Positions 59,291-64,000 of a stretch of 64,000 nt of DNA are shown one piece after another; positions within the stretch are counted from its first letter, which is position 1; each line of letters starts with the position of its first letter. The translations under genes were made by a program, and so were the position numbers. The notes beneath the pieces were generated by a model. It did no database searches, was not told the DNA's origin, and was given only the letters and a program-made list of their open reading frames with translations. The DNA is from Apophysomyces variabilis (taxonomy: Eukaryota > Mucoromycota > Mucoromycetes > Mucorales > Mucoraceae). Location of the stretch: the NCBI GenBank assembly GCA_002749535.1, contig MZZL01000393.1, positions 806,739 through 870,738 on the forward strand, read 5' to 3'.

Positions 59291-61996
59291 AGTAGTTCAG
59301 TTTGCAGTCGCATCTATACAACGTTAGCACGCCCGCTTATTCTGGGCTTGGAAAAAAAAATTACTAACCGCCATTGATCACCACTAGAGAAAAAAGTTTG
59401 AACTAAGCTAGTCGAACCACAGCAGGCAAATATTGTCACAGTACCTACGTTTAGTGGAAATCGTACGATGACTTCAAGTTTAAATCCTGATGCTTGTTTC
59501 CACATAGTTTATTTGCCGCAATTGGAATAGAGGATATGCTATACCAACAATCCCGGTAACTGCCATGCTATGAGAAGCATTTATAAGATGAACGATGGAG
59601 GCCAAGTTTTGTACGATGACAACGAGCATTAAACATGTTTAAGTAAGCTTTTCTGCCATTAACAACTGGTTTTGTTGGATTATTACAGGTCTGCAAAGTA
59701 AACCAAGATGACTAGACTTATTCATTTTAGCCGAAGTGGTCAGCTGGTGATCCTTGCAGTGCAAGACTGATTGCAAGATGCCTGTGGTTTAAGACTAAAT
59801 TTTTAGCCTTTAATCCTTCTGTAGAAAAAAAGATTCAAACAAATTTCATCGGAAACCAACTGTAAAACTAAAGTTGCTTTTATTTATATCTTTCCTGCTG
59901 CTGATCTCATGTCAATTTTAGTTTATGGTGATCGGCATTGCGGGTGAATGTGTCAGTGGTTACACGAAGGCGTTGCCAAGTAACATTTTATACCATGTCA
60001 ATATCGCTAAAGGAAAACAGGGTTGTATTTAATGTACGAAATTACTGTAAAGTAATTCTTGTGCAAGTGATACGCATGCCCAGAAAGCATACAGATATAT
60101 ATCCGTCAATTCTTTTCTTTTTATAATTTTAGACCAGAAATTTTTCATTTCTCGTTTTGGATTAGCATGGAATCGGACTCAGCTGGCATTCAGCAATGTA
60201 AGCATGAACCCGTCTTTAAACCATGAATCCTGTAGTATGGGATTAGCCATACTTACATGAGCTTAATTGGATACATGGTAAACAATTGCATTTTATCCCT
60301 TATACACTAGTATTATTACTTCGGAAGAAACTTATCGAATGACATTGGATGATGCTATGTCAATATTCTACTGCGGTCTCTTCCTCTCATGGACATCTTT
60401 CCCCCGGAAAAAAAAGAAACTAAGATTAGAAATTAGAACTAAATCTAATATTTCTGCTCGGAAATAAAACAAAAAAGATTTTAAAGTTCTTTGGGGATGG
60501 TGCAAATAGCAAGGATACTTTCCAAAGTTGTTATCATTTGGAGTGCCACTCTCGTGTAGATCTCCTTTTATTTTGCGAGTGACACGTATAAAACCGCAAT
60601 AAATGAAAAGTTTCTAGAAACTGAACATTGAAAGTCTCGAGCGACTCCTTGGTTTTAGAAAACGTCGCTTATCTTCATGTTATCTTTCGGATTCTTAAAG
60701 CTCAGACTCTGCGGTACAGAAGCGTGAAATCATTATATCGATGATATCAGCAGAATAATTTCATAAACTCGCCCAACAAGATTTCTTCTGGAGTAACACG
60801 TGTCGAGTGGCATTACAGAATTCAGTTTTCTATTTTGCCCTGACTCGGTCCAGCCCGGTATAATATCGGGAATACTAGCTGTAGACATGACGAACCAGAG
60901 TATAAAAACAGCTGATCGCTGTAGCAAAAAATCAATTATTTACAACAATAATAAAAGGGTAAGTGGGGCTTATGCATTTTCCTTACATGCACGCCATCCG
61001 TGGGCCTAATGAGGTTGCATGTTTGGTGTTATGCATGCAATGGTCCGTGTACGACCTCCAAGCCGATAACTCCGACACCAAAAGATTAGAGCTGACTACT
61101 TTTTTTTTTGTTGAGAAAAGAAAAAATTTCGTTATCAATGATTAGAAGGCTTCGACAAGTTTGATGATGCAGGGATAATCACAAATCTACCTTATGGTCT
61201 AATTTTAACAGCATTTCTAGTAAAGGAAAATTATGATTGTCTTGTACCTCGTTGCTATTTAGGCGATGAAGTTGTTCCTTGTTTCTTCAATCGCTCTTTA
61301 GAACTTGACATTCTGACTTGTTAGATCTGAAAAAGAAAACCAAAAAAAAAAAATAGGAATGGGATTTTGTCTTTTTGTAGAGAGAATAATACTGGAGCAT
61401 GTTACTCTCAGTTAGATTTCATCTTCCACCTCCCTTCTTTTTAAAAAGCAAGGAGCTATGACACTAATGCAAGATCATACAGAACCCGGATCTGAGCTTG
61501 GAATTGTATTCTGAACAAGCAGCCAAAAAGGAAAATAAAAAACCATGCCCTAGTTGACAACTGTGTAACAAACGCTTTATCTTCGTGTTAAGACATTTAC
61601 TTTGTCAAATTCTGGGTAGGTTGCATATGAAATGAAGGCGGAAGTACAAATTTAGAACTACGTTCAGCCTTCCAAACAGATCGACCACGACTTTCATGGT
61701 CGGTAACATATTAGTATAAAGTTTGATCAGCTTATCAGCCGCAAAAAAAAGGAGACATAAGTAAAAAAAAAAAAGAAAGTTTCTACAAGTGCTTATTTAA
61801 TTGAAGATCACCACAAGAAGATTAAAAGGAAAACAAAATAGTAGTTGTAACATAGCATTTAACAGCTTTCTTACCTGTAGTTTGAAGATGACGATTGACT
61901 TTTTCTGTTCCCGAATTCTGCAAACTATTTAAAACCGGGCCTTCGCCTGTATTTCCTCTCTTTTTAATTTTGTCGATCTTATCTTTTCATAACCAA
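59291..61996. other. Gene-poor stretch upstream of the drug antiporter gene
   Basis: No supported gene is seen. Poly-A and poly-T tracts are frequent. The last 150 bp before 61997 should contain the promoter of the antiporter. Confidence 0.4.
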
Positions 61997-63987
61997 ATGT
62001 TACCTGGTTTCCATCAACGATCGCTAAGCGCGCCCTGTGCTTTTGAACGGCAAAATTCAACCCAAACCACAACGTCAAGTAATAGCGATGATACAGTTGT
62101 AAATGAATCATACCATCGCCGTGTAGAAAGTATGATATTGGGTGTCCCTTCACCATCTATGTATAAAGGCAGCGATACCGATGAAGAAAGATCAATCTCG
62201 AACACATTGGCCTCATCGGATAGCAGTAATACACTGACATCGCCCGCCGAACCGTACACTATCTTCTCAAATGCTCAGCGATGGTGGATCGTAATTCTAG
62301 CATCAATTGCTGCCTTTTTCGCTCCTTTCTCTGTGAATAGCTATTTCCCGGCGATGAACAAAATTGTAGAGGTAAATTAAAAACTGGCAACAATGAGCTA
62401 CAATAACAAAGACGTCCATTTATACTGATTGAATTACTCCATTAGGAACTTTCTGTTACATCACAACAAGTGTAAAGTATACAAACTTTCTGTTCAAATG
62501 TCATTATTGATTTTCGATTCGACTGACGTTCGCCACAAAAAAAATTAGGAGCCTCACTGTCACTGTGTTTATGATTTTTCAAGCCATATCCCCCTCTTTC
62601 TGGAGTTCCATGGCGGACACTCGTGGCCGTCGTCCTGTCTATCTCTATACCCTACTGATTTACATTTTGGCTTGTATTGCTCTTGCCATGACAAGCAATT
62701 ATGCCATGTTACTCGCTCTGCGCATGTTACAAGCCTTTGGAGCCAGTTCTGTGATCGCGATCGGCGCAGGCACCATCGGTAAGAAAAAGTAGAAAGAAAA
62801 AACGAAAAGAAAAAGAAAAAGAAGAAAAACAGAAAGTTAAATTAAATTCCAAATTTTGCAGCTGACATTACCCATCCCTCGGAGCGTGGTGGTTACCTTG
62901 GATGGTATTCCCTCGGCTGGAATCTTGGCCCCGTCGTAGGACCTGCTATTGGCGGTCTGCTTTCACAATATCTTGGGTGGCGATGGATCTTCTGGATCCT
63001 GGCTATCTTAGCTGGTGTTCACTGGTTTGTCCTGGCCTTTTTCCTTCCTGAGACTTTGAGATCGCTTGTTGGAAACGGTTCTGGTTATGCGAATCCTACA
63101 CCCTTGCAATGGTGGCGCCATCGAAAGCAATCTAATACGATGGAGGAGAAAAAGGAAGAAAAAGAAGAAGAAGAAGAAGTTTCCAAGTCGTCCAAGCCAT
63201 TCTCTGCTTCGCTTCGGGAAATGTTACTTGCTCCACTTCAACCGCTATTATTCGCGAAAGAAAAAGATGTATTGATTTTATTGGTATATTACGGAATTCA
63301 ATATGCCGCGTGCTACAGTGTAACGACCAGCATTCCTTTTGTTTTCTCAAAGTTGTATGGAATGAACGAAGCAATGATCGGACTTACATATCTTGCTAAT
63401 GGCGCAGGGTGTATTGCCGGATCCATCTTTCAGGGAAAGATACTCAATTACAACTATCGTCGTATGCAAGAACATTATCCAGTGATAGCTCAACTTGGCT
63501 GGGTTGATCCCGACCTACCGCTTGAGCATGTCCGTATGCGAACTGTATGGATCCATGCTCTTATTTTCAATGTCCTGCTGGTCGTTTATGGATGGTGTCT
63601 TCATATCGCGGCCCCCCTTGCGATTGTTTTGGCGATACACGTTGTTCGTAAGTCCTTTCCATTTAGCCTCGGCTGATCAAAGACTCACCTTTCCTCTTAG
63701 TCGGCTTTACTTCTCAAGCTATTTTTAACGCTATCCAAACCCTCCTCGTCGACCTGTTTCCAAAAAAATCTGCATCTATTACTGCCACGAATAATATTTT
63801 TAGGTGTCTCCTAGGTGCAATAGCCACCACTTTGGTTTTACCCGCTATCCAACTACTAGGAGTCGGGTGGGCATTCACAACAATATCTGGAATTTTATTA
63901 TTATCCCGCATCCCTATGATACTCGTACTGTCGTACGGTCCTCGATGGAGAAGCGAAAGAGCAAGACGTGCAGAACGTAAATTCTAA
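61997..63987 (+). CDS. Major-facilitator drug:H+ antiporter, DHA1 family
   Basis: DHA1 carriers export drugs, polyamines and other compounds at the plasma membrane. The model has 5 exons and 567 aa: 61997-62371, 62446-62471, 62549-62778, 62862-63647, 63701-63987. The N-terminal 100 residues are Ser/Thr-rich and cytosolic. TM1 follows RWWIVILAS. Family motifs are SMADTRGRRPVYLYTL (motif A), LRMLQAFGASSVIAIGAGTIAD, RGGYLGWYSLGWNLGPVVGPAIGGLLS (motif C) and RWIFWILAI. A charged Lys/Glu loop separates the two halves, and the second six spans follow. One exon is only 26 nt. The gene is complete and ends 14 bp before the window edge. Substrates cannot be assigned. Confidence 0.93.
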
Positions 63988-64000
63988 GAAAACAGAAAAA

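Noticed and set aside
60168..60460. Possible gene start MESDSAGIQQ with a GTAAGC donor
   Set aside because: Every plausible downstream acceptor gave an early stop in the joined frame.
1..64000. CRISPR arrays, insertion sequences, bacterial operons or rRNA genes
   Set aside because: None seen. Intron structure and gene content are eukaryotic, and the short tandem repeats lack spacer organisation.

Overview
This window is nuclear DNA of a filamentous fungus, most likely an early-diverging lineage (Mucoromycota/Mucorales type). The evidence is short introns of about 45-110 nt with GTAAG-like donors and tight AG acceptors, moderate AT-richness, protein sequences that read as fungal but not clearly Dikarya-like, and decayed Helitron and Tc1/mariner elements. 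The lineage is an inference from gene style; no rRNA or other marker is present. Gene models were rebuilt by joining exons by eye. For every spliced model the summed exon length is divisible by three and the joined frame matches a protein family or stays open.

Layout. 1-2.7 kb: a ubiquitin-hydrolase-like ORF beside two unusual inverted-repeat clusters, probably mobile-element debris. 2.7-9.3 kb: an intronless gene for the spliceosomal helicase Brr2. 10.9-13.7 kb: an amino-acid permease with 19 exons, several of them microexons. 14.3-14.8 kb: a weak reverse-transcriptase-like relic. 14.85-19.0 kb: a RING/RanBP2-finger/tandem-BRCT protein and a GPHR-family channel in tandem. 19.1-22.4 kb (minus): a DCN1-like neddylation factor and a Sur2-like sphingoid C4-hydroxylase. 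23.2-28.6 kb: kelch-BTB protein (minus), ribosomal protein eL43 (plus), ankyrin protein (minus) and allantoicase (minus). 30.7-33.4 kb: a receiver-domain cyclic-nucleotide phosphodiesterase. 34.1-36.4 kb (minus): a mitochondrial AIF-type oxidoreductase. 36.9-43.3 kb: a repeat island with fold-back repeats, a Tc1/mariner relic and a nearly full-length decayed Helitron. 43.4-45.1 kb: the ribosome-assembly WD protein Rrb1. 46.27-46.41 kb: the tiny ribosomal protein eL41. 46.7-48.2 kb (minus): the ER-Golgi cargo receptor Erv46. 50.1-52.2 kb: a divergent pair of unrecognised genes. 53.1-54.9 kb (minus): a Git1-like major-facilitator permease. 55-62 kb: gene-poor, with another fold-back repeat. 62.0-64.0 kb: a drug:H+ antiporter-type major-facilitator protein.

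The genes do not form one pathway. Most are single-copy housekeeping functions: splicing, ribosome proteins and their assembly, neddylation, secretory traffic, sphingolipid synthesis, uptake, purine salvage and cAMP signalling. The most unusual features are the BARD1/BRCA1-like architecture in a fungus, the run of microexons in the permease, the intron that splits the eL41 start codon, and a fold-back repeat family present four times in 22 kb.
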